Source: Flavobacteriaceae bacterium UBA980 (GTDB lineage Bacteria; Bacteroidota; Bacteroidia; Flavobacteriales; Flavobacteriaceae). From it: DNA of 64,000 nucleotides. The stretch is taken from positions 1 to 64,000 of the forward strand of contig DBBQ01000056.1 in assembly GCA_002292265.1 (NCBI GenBank), read 5' to 3'. Below are positions 1-8,117 of the stretch, piece by piece. Made by a program: the position numbers and the translations under genes. Below the pieces are notes generated by a model that was not told the origin of the DNA, did not search any database, and worked only from the letters and a program-made list of their open reading frames with translations. The first letter of the stretch is position 1. Each line of letters begins with the position of its first letter.

Positions 1-105
1 TAAAACCACAACACAGGAATCTTATCTTAAGGCAATAATAACGATCGATTAGAAGGGCTTTGGATTGGAAGTATTGGTGTAAAAAAAACCCTCCGCTTGG
101 GAGGG
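1..105 (-). repeat. 3' flank repeat, copy A (decayed)
   Basis: This stretch follows the first small lipoprotein gene and matches the flank at 721-827 along most of its length, including the hairpin and a block around AAGATAAGATTCCTGTG. In copy B the minus strand reads as an open frame ending in DKIPVKWF-stop. In copy A the same frame has a stop, so copy A looks decayed. I do not recognise a source protein. Confidence 0.6.
81..105 (-). terminator. Rho-independent terminator of the first SnoaL-like gene
   Basis: On the minus strand a CCCTCC/GGAGGG stem with a short loop is followed by eight T. It lies 8 bases after the stop of the upstream lipoprotein gene. The same stem recurs after the next two genes. 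Confidence 0.85.
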
Positions 106-112
106 CTAAATA

Positions 113-628
113 CTATTCTAGTTGAGCGTTGTATAAAGATGGGTCAAAGGCGTTGTAAGTAGCTTCAACTTTATCTCCCCTCCATTTCATCCAAGCATAA
201 CCTCTTAGTGAAATCTCCTCTCCAGTTTTTTTGCTAGTTGCTTTCCATGTATACCAATAATGAGTGAAGATACTACCAGCAATATCACCCTTTTTATAAT
301 GCATAGTAAAAGCATCTCTATCTTCATGCCGAATATTATCAAAATAATTATGTCCACTTGAAAACCCTGCTGCCATTTCCGAAAATGTTAAGTCAGCGTC
401 ATTTACCATTATTTTTGCGTCATCTGTAAATAAATCAGATACACTATTTAAATCATTGTTCACATAAGCATCTGTAAATTTCATCATCGCTTTAGACCTG
501 AAATCGTCGCCCTTTATAATTCCTACTTGGTTTTCTTCTATTGTTGGTGTTGAATTTTGAGGGTTACTACAACTTAGTAAAAAAAGTGAAAATATCGTTG
601 ATATTAAAAACAAATTTTTGATTTTCAT
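113..628 (-). CDS. SnoaL/NTF2-like lipoprotein
   Basis: A 171-residue secreted lipoprotein. Residues 1-20 form a lipoprotein signal ending LLSC with the lipidated Cys at 20. The rest resembles the SnoaL-like/NTF2 alpha+beta barrel: an N-terminal helix with a VNNDLNSVSDLF segment typical of these folds, then strands rich in aromatic residues such as HYWYTWKA and GYAWMKWRG. Members of this fold may bind small ligands or act as enzymes; no catalytic residues can be assigned here, so the function is unknown. The gene has its own promoter and terminator, so it is a single-gene unit. Its non-coding flanks are nearly the same as those of the next gene, although the two proteins are only distantly alike. 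Confidence 0.7.
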   Translation of the reverse strand: MKIKNLFLISTIFSLFLLSCSNPQNSTPTIEENQVGIIKGDDFRSKAMMKFTDAYVNNDLNSVSDLFTDDAKIMVNDADLTFSEMAAGFSSGHNYFDNIRHEDRDAFTMHYKKGDIAGSIFTHYWYTWKATSKKTGEEISLRGYAWMKWRGDKVEATYNAFDPSLYNAQLE

Positions 629-656
629 TTTAATTGATTTATGGTTAATAATACCT

Positions 657-687
657 CTAATATAGAGAGAATAGGATTTATTTCAAA
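657..687 (-). promoter_or_regulatory. Promoter TTTG-N19-TATATTAG
   Basis: Reading the minus strand, TTTG is followed after 19 bases by TATATTAG, a one-base variant of the Bacteroidetes -7 element TAnnTTTG. The start codon is 28 bases further on. The next gene has the same promoter and leader with only a few changes. Confidence 0.6.
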
Positions 688-720
688 ACACACTACAAAC
701 TTTCCCTAAACAACTCCCCC

Positions 721-827
721 TAAAACCACTTCACAGGAATCTTATCTTTAGGCAATGATATAAATGGATTAGGAAGGGTTTGGGTTGAGGGCACTGGTGT
801 AAAAGAAAAACCCTCCACTTGGGAGGG
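721..827 (-). repeat. 3' flank repeat, copy B
   Basis: Homologous to bases 1-105. On the minus strand it begins with the shared hairpin and keeps an open frame ending LPKDKIPVKWF-stop at about 720. Whether this short frame is the tail of a lost gene or chance cannot be decided from sequence alone. Confidence 0.6.
801..827 (-). terminator. Rho-independent terminator of the second SnoaL-like gene
   Basis: CCCTCC/GGAGGG stem with a T-rich tract on the minus strand. It lies about 48 bases past the restored end of the interrupted gene, not past its premature stop, which supports the longer original reading frame. Confidence 0.8.
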
Positions 828-874
828 ATAGTATGATTTTGAATTTAATTAAAAGGATATTCCGATGGTTTAAT

Positions 875-1402
875 TTATTTTTCCTTAAAGTTTGTGTTTA
901 TTTTTTGTCCCAACAAAGATGATGCGGACAAAAGCAAATCGGTATATTCAGTTATAGAAGAGACTAAACCTTCTTCATTTACTTAATATACGTACACATA
1001 TTTATTATTATATGTGTCATATAAAGCTTCACTTTCACCGTGCCAAATAACAGCAGCACCAACGTCATTGGCGATTATTTTGTCGAAATTGAATTTCAAT
1101 CCATTTGGCATTGTTGCTAAAGCAGGGTTAAGAAAATCATTCATAAACGAGTCATATCCTTCGTATATTCTTGATAATGGCCTACCATCATTCCATTTGA
1201 GTGTTCCTGACAAAATAAATTTGAAATCATCACTTATAGTTTTTCGAAAAGAATCCATATCCCCTGACGAGATATACTCAAAATTTTTAAGAACAATATT
1301 TTCAGATATTTCTGATTTTAATTCCTTTTCGCTTTTTTCAGGTTGATTTTGACAGGATACTATTATTGTAGTAGATAATAATATTAGTAGAATATTTCTC
1401 AT
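875..1402 (-). pseudogene. SnoaL-like lipoprotein gene cut by one in-frame stop
   Basis: The frame opens with a lipoprotein signal (IIVSC, Cys17) and a SnoaL-like domain, then meets TAA at 983-985 after residue 139. Past this stop the same frame runs on for 35 codons to TAA at 875-877. That extension has the family's usual closing strand and helix (EEGLVSSITEYTDLLLSASS). A single change from a Lys codon (AAA) to TAA would explain the break, with no frameshift needed. The truncated product would lack the last barrel strand and probably would not fold. The protein is distantly like the product of the gene at 113-628. A sequencing error or stop readthrough are the other explanations. Confidence 0.7.
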
Positions 1403-1430
1403 TTTAATTGATTTCTGGTTAATGATAACT

Positions 1431-1461
1431 CTAAGATAGAGATAATGGATTACATATCAAA
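1431..1461 (-). promoter_or_regulatory. Promoter TTTG-N19-TATCTTAG
   Basis: On the minus strand TTTG, 19 bases, then TATCTTAG, followed by a 28-base leader that matches the leader of the other SnoaL-like gene at most positions. Confidence 0.6.
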
Positions 1462-1571
1462 TCCCATTCCCCTGTTTCAATAGAAAAACCGTTTTCTAAA
1501 ACCCATGCCCCTGTGTTTGGATTAATCCTAGATAGAAGAAATTTGCTATTTGGAGACATGGATATAAAAGC

Positions 1572-1596
1572 AAAACCCTCCACTAGGGAGGGTTTT
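1572..1596 (-). terminator. Terminator of the first SusC/SusD operon
   Basis: AAAACCCTCC, a 5-base loop, then GGAGGGTTTT. The A and T tracts on both sides make it able to work in either direction. It lies about 37 bases past the susD stop and has the same stem as the two terminators nearby. Confidence 0.8.
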
Positions 1597-1632
1597 GTTT
1601 ATTAAAAATTAAAAACTAGATTTCCTTATGGC

Positions 1633-3087
1633 TTAGCGTTGCGCATCTAGTTCTACGGTTGGAATTGGAAATATCATTTTATCAGATCCAGCAGGAATAA
1701 CTATATCTGCTCCTGGTTGTACTGGATTTACACGACCATCTTTTCTATTAAGTCCAACACCCAGTCTAGCCATATCAAAAGAGGCAACACCTTCACCAAA
1801 TAATTCAATCCTTCTGTAGAGAATGATTTCATCAATCAGTGCTTGTCCTGTATTTGTTGATTTAACATAACTTGGATCTCTTGTTGTATTTAAATTGTAA
1901 AGTACCTGTTGTGCTTCTTCATCTCTACTTAAACGAGCTAAAGCTTCAGCTCTTGTTAAATAAAATTCAGCATTACGTAGATAGATGTAATCACCTATAA
2001 AATTACCATAGGTGGGCCCATCCCAGAATTTCAACATGGTATATTTTGGCGTGAAATTGTAGTGGCCCCAAGACCCGGGAACAATAACTGCTCCTGGATC
2101 ATAATCCTGATCGGCAAACCATTTCTTTCTTTCATCCGTACTAGGAATCAAATCGTATAATTTAGAATTTATTGTTTTAAAGTGATTCCAGCCACTATAC
2201 CCATCGCTAATTTGACTCATATGAGAAAAGAACGATCTGTAAAAAGTGGTAGTCTGTGCTGTGATTACTGATCCCCAGATTGCTTCTGACAAAGATATTT
2301 CATCAAACCCATGGGCAACATCACTACTTAGAGTTCCAAAAGACATTGCTTCTGAAGCAAACCTTTCAGCTTCTGACCAATTCTCATAGGTCAAATGATA
2401 ACGCGCTAAGAAAGCTGCAACAACCGTGGCATCCACTTCTTCTTTTGAACTTCTTGAATAACCTTGTAAGCCATTATATGCCAGAGTTAAGTCATCAAGT
2501 ATAACTTGCTTTACTTCACCTACATTAGAATTTGATTCTCCGACAAAATCTCCAAAATCAATTGGGATGGCTTCAACAGAATCTGCTGCATTTGTTTGTT
2601 GAAATATTCGGATAAGATAAAAATAAGCAATTGCTCTATAGGTATATGATTTATACTTATAAATCAAGATGTCTTCAGGAGAATCATCTGGTATAGTATT
2701 AATGATACCATTAGCTTGATTAATTACCTTATAAAAGAATTCCCATAAGTGTTCCGTGTCGTTACTATTTGGAACAACATTATCATAGCGGTGATATCCA
2801 CCGAACCATGTTGATCCGTCCATATCCAAGTCGTTACTTCTTAAATCAAAAGCAATATCAACTGCTTTTAAACCGAACTCATCTGTGCTAGACTCACCTG
2901 CCATTAAGTAACTTAATATTGATGCATCAAGCGCCACTAATCCTGTTGATCCTCCAGCACTTGAAACTGCTGAAGCATGCGAGGATGTATAATATCTTTC
3001 ATCTGCGAAGTCTCTGTCATCAATGTCAGAACAAGATGAAATAATCAAAATTGCCGTAAGTAAAGGAATAAGTCTACCCAATCTCAT
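1633..3087 (-). CDS. SusD/RagB-family glycan-binding lipoprotein, pair 1
   Basis: SusD-like outer-membrane lipoprotein that forms the lid over its SusC partner and captures glycan at the cell surface. The start at 3087 gives a compact lipoprotein signal (LIISSC, Cys19); an ATG eight codons upstream at 3111 is possible but adds a hydrophilic lead. The length of about 484 residues is usual for the family, and the C-terminal half has the typical RNAEFYLTRAEALARL helix and ILYRRIELFGEG segment. It follows susC by 38 bases and ends before a strong terminator, so the pair forms a two-gene operon. No degradative enzyme is adjacent, so the substrate is unknown. Confidence 0.9.
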   Translation of the reverse strand: MRLGRLIPLLTAILIISSCSDIDDRDFADERYYTSSHASAVSSAGGSTGLVALDASILSYLMAGESSTDEFGLKAVDIAFDLRSNDLDMDGSTWFGGYHRYDNVVPNSNDTEHLWEFFYKVINQANGIINTIPDDSPEDILIYKYKSYTYRAIAYFYLIRIFQQTNAADSVEAIPIDFGDFVGESNSNVGEVKQVILDDLTLAYNGLQGYSRSSKEEVDATVVAAFLARYHLTYENWSEAERFASEAMSFGTLSSDVAHGFDEISLSEAIWGSVITAQTTTFYRSFFSHMSQISDGYSGWNHFKTINSKLYDLIPSTDERKKWFADQDYDPGAVIVPGSWGHYNFTPKYTMLKFWDGPTYGNFIGDYIYLRNAEFYLTRAEALARLSRDEEAQQVLYNLNTTRDPSYVKSTNTGQALIDEIILYRRIELFGEGVASFDMARLGVGLNRKDGRVNPVQPGADIVIPAGSDKMIFPIPTVELDAQR

Positions 3088-3125
3088 GTTTGTATATTTT
3101 ATATTTATCATAATTCAATATTTAT

Positions 3126-6100
3126 TTATCTAAGTTTGATATTTACCCCAACGGACAGCGTCCTGTTTGCACCATATTCTCCAGAAGAGGCTCCCAGGGA
3201 ATTCAGTCTTGGGTCATACCCTTGTCTTGCTGTATACAGTAAAGAGGCATTATTCACAATACCGTACAATCGTATGCTAGAAATATTGTATTTATCAAGC
3301 ATGTCATTGTCGAAGGTGTAGCCAAAATTAACATTCGCAAGACTCAAATAACCTAGTGTGGTTAGGCGCAGATCAGAATTTCTATATTGATCTGGAACTA
3401 AAGGATCCACCCTTGGTAAACTTGCTGTTGGGTTATCAACCGTCCAGGTTTGATCATAATCCGGGACGTTTTCAATTTCAGTACCTAGGCCTAACAATCC
3501 AAAGTATACATTATCCAGTCCATAGCCTCCAATTTGGTAGGCGAATTGAGCTCCTAGATCGAAACCACCATATTGGATATTTAATCCAAAACCACCATTT
3601 ACTTTTGGTACAGCAGATTTGTCGAGAAAGACTCTTCCATTCGTAACAGCTTCACTGTAATCTTCCGTTTCAACTCTATCTCCATTTGAATCTGTAGTTA
3701 AGAAAACCGCATTCCCATTTGCAGGATTAACACCAGCTGACTCGACCATATAATAGTCATAAGCACTTCTTCCAACGACTCTTCGGAAGTTACCCACTTG
3801 GATTGAATCACGGGGAAGTTCAGTAATTTCATTTTTAAGTGTAGAAAGATTCGCGTTAAGAACAATTCTTAACTTTTCACTCTCTACTGCTGTCCATGCA
3901 ATTTCTGCCTCAATACCACTGTTTTTCATTGAACCAAAGTTTTCTGGTCTAGAATTTTGTCCTGTTGAGGGTTGTAGTGGCTTATCGAATAATAGATCGT
4001 TAGAAGTTCTCGAGTAGTACCCTAGACCTAAATTAACACGATTAAACAATCTCATTTCTAAATTAACACCAAAACTTGCTGATTTTTCCCAAGTGATCTC
4101 TCTTCCGCCTAAACTGTAAAGACTTTGTGTTAAAGCGCCGTTATTTTCATCAATTACGTATTGATTCTCGTACGCCACAAGGTTTCTGGTTCCTGTGCCA
4201 GGATAAAATATTCTGTCATTACCTGAGGTACCATAGTTTGAAGCTAATTTAGCGTAGTTGATGAAATTTAAATTACTGAGAAATTTCTCGTTCGTCATGA
4301 TCCACGATGCACCTGCAGACCAAAAGATTCCCCAACGTTCGTCTGGATGAAACACAGAAGAGGCGTCATATCTACCTGTTAAATTGACATAATATTTACT
4401 GTCAAAACCGTAGATTAATCTGGAAAAGTATCCTTCAGTTGTATATTTCGTATTGTAGTTACTAGCTGAATTGTAAACCGCTGTGTTGTCAAGTATTGGA
4501 CTTAAGGTTCCAATAATATTTGTTTTATAAAGACTCAGCGTTGTGAATTTTTCCTCATAGGTTTCATGCCCTAATAAAACATCATAGCTATGTCGGTTAT
4601 ATTCTTTATTCCAAGTTAATAATTGTTGATTAGTAAGCACTGAAAAATTATTTCTACCATTTTCTAAAGTACCATTTAAAGAAGTAGCACCTACAGAAGC
4701 TCCTGGTTTATTGAAATAAGTAGATTGATCAATTTCAGTTAAATAATTCAATATGTACTCAAATTTGATATCAAAGGGTAAATCAATTTTAGCTCGTATT
4801 GCAGTATTAAAATTGTCTGTTTCGTTGGTCACTTCACTTTGTTCAATATGAGCTAAAGGATGTTCTCCCTGACCATAGTTTCTAGCACCTCTTGTGGAAC
4901 CATCAGGGAAACTTTGAAAACTACCCATATCATAGGCAAATCCACTGTTAGAGATATTGGATAAAATTGGACTCCAATTTTCGTCGTATTGATACACTGG
5001 ATAAATAGGAGCAATATTTCTAGTCCATTGGAATGCATTGTTGTAGGATGTTCCACCGTCAAGAGGTACGAACTGGCTATTGGATTTTGAATATGAAACA
5101 TCACCTCCAATAGAGACTACATTTGCAATTTCTGTAGCATTAACTTTTAAACGTGCTGATTTTCTATCAAAGTTACTTTGAACTGTGTAACCATTATTTT
5201 CTTCAGTTCCCATAGAGAAGTAATAATCAATTTTTTCAGCCCCACCAGAAATGTTAACATTGGTAGAAGAGAAATTAGCATTGTCTCTAAAGAGAGCATC
5301 TTCCCAGCGATCGTCAACTAATAAGTTTGCAGCTGGGTTTAGTTTTCCAGTTGTAGGATCCACTAGATTTGCGTCAGCAACATCATAAAGGTTATAACCA
5401 AGTCTATCGATTAGATTAGTAGATGCAAATTGTCTAGCATCACCAATAGTAAGGGGTGTACCGTTAGAGTTAGATCTGTATAATTCACTATTCGCTAGTA
5501 TACTGTGATACGTCTCATAGTATTCTCCTGGGGTTTTGGTTACGTTGTAATCCAAAGCTCCGCGTTGAGTTAGACCATATCTAGAGTCAATCGATATTTG
5601 TGGTTCTTTGTTTTTTGCTCCTTTTTTTGTTGTAATTAATAGAACCCCATTAGATGCTTTGTTTCCGTATAACGAAGTAGAGTTGGCATCTTTTAGTACA
5701 GAAGTCGATTCGATGTCTTGGGGATTGATCGCATTAAGACTTCCTGAATAAGGAACTCCGTCTAAAACGATTAATGGTGAGTTGTCAGCGTTAATAGAAC
5801 CAAAACCTCTAATACGTACAATTGGATCTGAACCCGGTTGACCGCTTGACTGGATTATTCTAAGACCAGAGACCAAACCTTCTAGACTTTTAACAGGGTT
5901 TGAAAATGTTGAATTTTCAATTTGGTCTGCCTTGATAATACTCACAGCACCTGCTATGGATTCCCTTTTTTGAGTACCATAAGCCGTGACAACTACTTCT
6001 TTTAATTCAGCGGCATCTTGCTGCATTGTTATGTCTACCGCATCTGAATCTCCAACAGTGATTTTCTGGGTTTCAAAGCCTACGTAGCTAAACACAAGGA

Positions 6101-6296
6101 CATCTCCCTCATTAGCTTCTATGCTATAATTTCCATCAAAATCTGTTGCGACTCCATTGCCAGTGCCATCGATGACAACAGCAGCTCCCGGAAGAGGAAC
6201 TCCAGAGGAATCATTTACAACACCTGTAATAGTTTTTTGAGACCATGCAGTAGCTGCTATAAGCATGCCGAACGTCACTAATAATAATTTTTTCAT
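3126..6296 (-). CDS. SusC/RagA-family TonB-dependent transporter, pair 1
   Basis: Outer-membrane TonB-dependent glycan importer of 1056 residues. After a Sec signal (MKKLLLVTFGMLIAATAWSQ) comes a carboxypeptidase-regulatory-like domain at about 20-95 with PLPGAAVVIDGTGNG and DFDGNYSI, then EVVVTAYGTQKR as the TonB-box region, a plug domain with VRIRGFGSINADNSPLIVLD and a 22-stranded barrel. The start at 6296 is preferred over an in-frame ATG at 6326, because a TAnnTTTG promoter overlaps the latter. SusD is the next gene. The substrate is unknown; nothing beside it indicates alginate. Confidence 0.92.
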   Translation of the reverse strand: MKKLLLVTFGMLIAATAWSQKTITGVVNDSSGVPLPGAAVVIDGTGNGVATDFDGNYSIEANEGDVLVFSYVGFETQKITVGDSDAVDITMQQDAAELKEVVVTAYGTQKRESIAGAVSIIKADQIENSTFSNPVKSLEGLVSGLRIIQSSGQPGSDPIVRIRGFGSINADNSPLIVLDGVPYSGSLNAINPQDIESTSVLKDANSTSLYGNKASNGVLLITTKKGAKNKEPQISIDSRYGLTQRGALDYNVTKTPGEYYETYHSILANSELYRSNSNGTPLTIGDARQFASTNLIDRLGYNLYDVADANLVDPTTGKLNPAANLLVDDRWEDALFRDNANFSSTNVNISGGAEKIDYYFSMGTEENNGYTVQSNFDRKSARLKVNATEIANVVSIGGDVSYSKSNSQFVPLDGGTSYNNAFQWTRNIAPIYPVYQYDENWSPILSNISNSGFAYDMGSFQSFPDGSTRGARNYGQGEHPLAHIEQSEVTNETDNFNTAIRAKIDLPFDIKFEYILNYLTEIDQSTYFNKPGASVGATSLNGTLENGRNNFSVLTNQQLLTWNKEYNRHSYDVLLGHETYEEKFTTLSLYKTNIIGTLSPILDNTAVYNSASNYNTKYTTEGYFSRLIYGFDSKYYVNLTGRYDASSVFHPDERWGIFWSAGASWIMTNEKFLSNLNFINYAKLASNYGTSGNDRIFYPGTGTRNLVAYENQYVIDENNGALTQSLYSLGGREITWEKSASFGVNLEMRLFNRVNLGLGYYSRTSNDLLFDKPLQPSTGQNSRPENFGSMKNSGIEAEIAWTAVESEKLRIVLNANLSTLKNEITELPRDSIQVGNFRRVVGRSAYDYYMVESAGVNPANGNAVFLTTDSNGDRVETEDYSEAVTNGRVFLDKSAVPKVNGGFGLNIQYGGFDLGAQFAYQIGGYGLDNVYFGLLGLGTEIENVPDYDQTWTVDNPTASLPRVDPLVPDQYRNSDLRLTTLGYLSLANVNFGYTFDNDMLDKYNISSIRLYGIVNNASLLYTARQGYDPRLNSLGASSGEYGANRTLSVGVNIKLR

Positions 6297-6323
6297 ATTA
6301 AAATATAAAGTTAAAAAAGTGAA

Positions 6324-6357
6324 CAAAGTTAATTAAAATTTAAGATAAAATTAACAA
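6324..6357 (-). promoter_or_regulatory. Promoter of SusC/SusD pair 1
   Basis: TAACTTTG on the minus strand (6331 to 6324) fits the -7 consensus TAnnTTTG exactly. An upstream ATTG lies 23 bases away, somewhat far for the -33 element. Transcription would begin near 6317, just upstream of the start at 6296. Confidence 0.5.
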
Positions 6358-6604
6358 TTAATTTAAAAAATGTGTTTCATAAATAATTCTAAAAACGCAA
6401 ACACCTCTGCCAAATACTTTTGGATGGATTCTTTCATGGTGAGGGAAAAACTAGGGGTAATTGTACAAAGGCTTTGTTTAATCTTTAGTAGTCACTTGAA
6501 TTTTTCGAAATCACATACGTGATCTACAGGGCAACATTTAAATAAAAAAGTGCTTTGGTTCACAACTCTTAAGTTTTTTCACTTTCTACGAATGGAAGCA
6601 AAAA
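6358..6604. other. Intergenic region between SusCD pairs 1 and 2
   Basis: No gene is visible. The only clear structure is a perfect 13-base inverted repeat, ACAAAG-G-CTTTGT, at 6465-6477, about 150 bases upstream of the probable transcription start of susC. It could be a regulator site, but nothing in the sequence links it to a regulator. Confidence 0.4.
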
Positions 6605-6634
6605 AAAATCGCTTGATTTTCATCAAGCGATTTT
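6605..6634 (-). terminator. Terminator of SusC/SusD pair 2
   Basis: Stem of AAAATCGCTTGAT paired with ATCAAGCGATTTT (13 bp, four-base loop), followed on the minus strand by further T. It lies just past the susD stop and is symmetric enough to work in both directions. Confidence 0.85.
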
Positions 6635-6655
6635 AATTAAATAGACAGTAAGAGA

Positions 6656-8107
6656 TTAATTAATATCCCACCAAAGTCTTGTATGCAGATTATCTGGCCC
6701 TTGTGTAGAGATAACTTTTGCGTAGTTGTCAGCATTGTTGTTCTGAATGGAAGGATCATATCCTGCTCTAACAGGTATTCTTTGATCACTTGCATATGCA
6801 GAAGGAGTTAATTCTGGTGCATCTAATCTTCTCCATTCTGCCCATGCTTCAGGACCGTTTAGGAACAAAGCAACCCATTTTTCATAAGCGATATCACCTA
6901 TACCGCTATAGGGGTGTGCATCGGCATAATCTTGCGCTTCTTGAGCACTTACCCCCCAGAACTCCATAGAGGCTTTGATTCCTCCTTCATAGTAATCTGC
7001 AGCAGATACGCCTCCAACATTCCAGCCTTTCTCAGCAGCCTCAGCTAAAGTAAGCCATACCTGAGCAGCAGTGTAAATGGGTGATGGGTGAACTTGATCA
7101 TAAATAATATCGCTTGTAATGAAAGAATAGTCCGGAACGTTTCCATTTACTTTTCCATTGGGTGCTCCCACAAAACCAGCATCAATTCCTCCAGGAAATT
7201 GAGGCGTTGGGTAAACACTATCTCTTGCATCTTCAGCAAATTCAAACAATCTTGGATCTAGATTAGAACGCAAAGATTCCACCATTGTTTCAGACATGAT
7301 GTAGTCCTCACGAGTCTGGAAGTTATCTTCCCATGGGCTATCACTAGTTTCGTCAGCCGCATAGTTAAACATCAGATTTTTTGCATTGGTTGTTGGCAGC
7401 GTACCAGAGGCATAGGCTTGCTCAAGTTTTGCTTGAGCTGTAGAGGGATCTACATGTGAAATTCGGATTGCCATAGTAAGCTTTAGTGAGTTTCCAAAAG
7501 AAGCCCATTTACTCATGCTACCTTTAAAAATAACATCCCCTACAGGTCCTGCACCGGTAGTATTGATCTGAGCTAACGCAGCATCTACTTCTGTAAATAA
7601 ATAACTGTAAATACTCGGCTGAGAATCGAAGGCAGGTTGTGGAGCATCAATTCCTTGGAATGCTTCAGACCAAGGCAACGCTCCCCACTTATCAGTCATC
7701 CAATGAAGATAATAAGCTCTGAGTAATCGTGCCACGGCAATCTGATTGTTTGTGGCTCCATAAGGCAACGCTTCTGCAGCAGTTTCAGGATCTGAATTAA
7801 TTTCAATAATTCGATTTAAATTCTGAAGTGGCCCTGTGTACCAGGCGTTGTATGACTCCGTGAGAGTTTCATATCTAGATGCACCTGGGTATTGGCCCTG
7901 AGTAATGTGTTGCATATAGAGAATTGAAGTTTCGTTTACCAATATATTTGGCATGAAAGCTTCTGCATAAGTCAATAACTGAGACGTTACCGCTGCCGTA
8001 GGACCCCCTGGGTTGACATTCGTGTCTCCATAATCGATCGTTTCACATGCACTTAATGCAAGTAACGCACAAAATAATAGTGAAAGTTTATTAATTATTT
8101 TTTTCAT
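6656..8107 (-). CDS. SusD-like lipoprotein (SusD_2 type), pair 2
   Basis: A 483-residue outer-membrane lipoprotein with signal and lipobox LSAC (Cys21). It belongs to the SusD-like branch often named SusD_2/SusD-RagB nutrient-binding lipoprotein. Signs are the NVNPGGPTAA segment after the signal, the YYLHWMTDKWGALPWSEAF segment in the helical core, and the late PEAWAEWRRLDAPELTP stretch. It starts 10 bases after the susC stop, so the two are co-transcribed and should form one complex. This branch occurs with many substrates, including non-glycans, and no neighbour indicates which one applies here. Confidence 0.9.
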   Translation of the reverse strand: MKKIINKLSLLFCALLALSACETIDYGDTNVNPGGPTAAVTSQLLTYAEAFMPNILVNETSILYMQHITQGQYPGASRYETLTESYNAWYTGPLQNLNRIIEINSDPETAAEALPYGATNNQIAVARLLRAYYLHWMTDKWGALPWSEAFQGIDAPQPAFDSQPSIYSYLFTEVDAALAQINTTGAGPVGDVIFKGSMSKWASFGNSLKLTMAIRISHVDPSTAQAKLEQAYASGTLPTTNAKNLMFNYAADETSDSPWEDNFQTREDYIMSETMVESLRSNLDPRLFEFAEDARDSVYPTPQFPGGIDAGFVGAPNGKVNGNVPDYSFITSDIIYDQVHPSPIYTAAQVWLTLAEAAEKGWNVGGVSAADYYEGGIKASMEFWGVSAQEAQDYADAHPYSGIGDIAYEKWVALFLNGPEAWAEWRRLDAPELTPSAYASDQRIPVRAGYDPSIQNNNADNYAKVISTQGPDNLHTRLWWDIN

Positions 8108-8117
8108 CTTTTAAAAT

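Noticed and set aside
1..1600. Integron cassette array or insertion sequence around the small lipoprotein genes
   Set aside because: There is no integrase, no transposase, no terminal inverted repeats and no clear attC fold; the repeats are explained by shared promoters, leaders and terminators.
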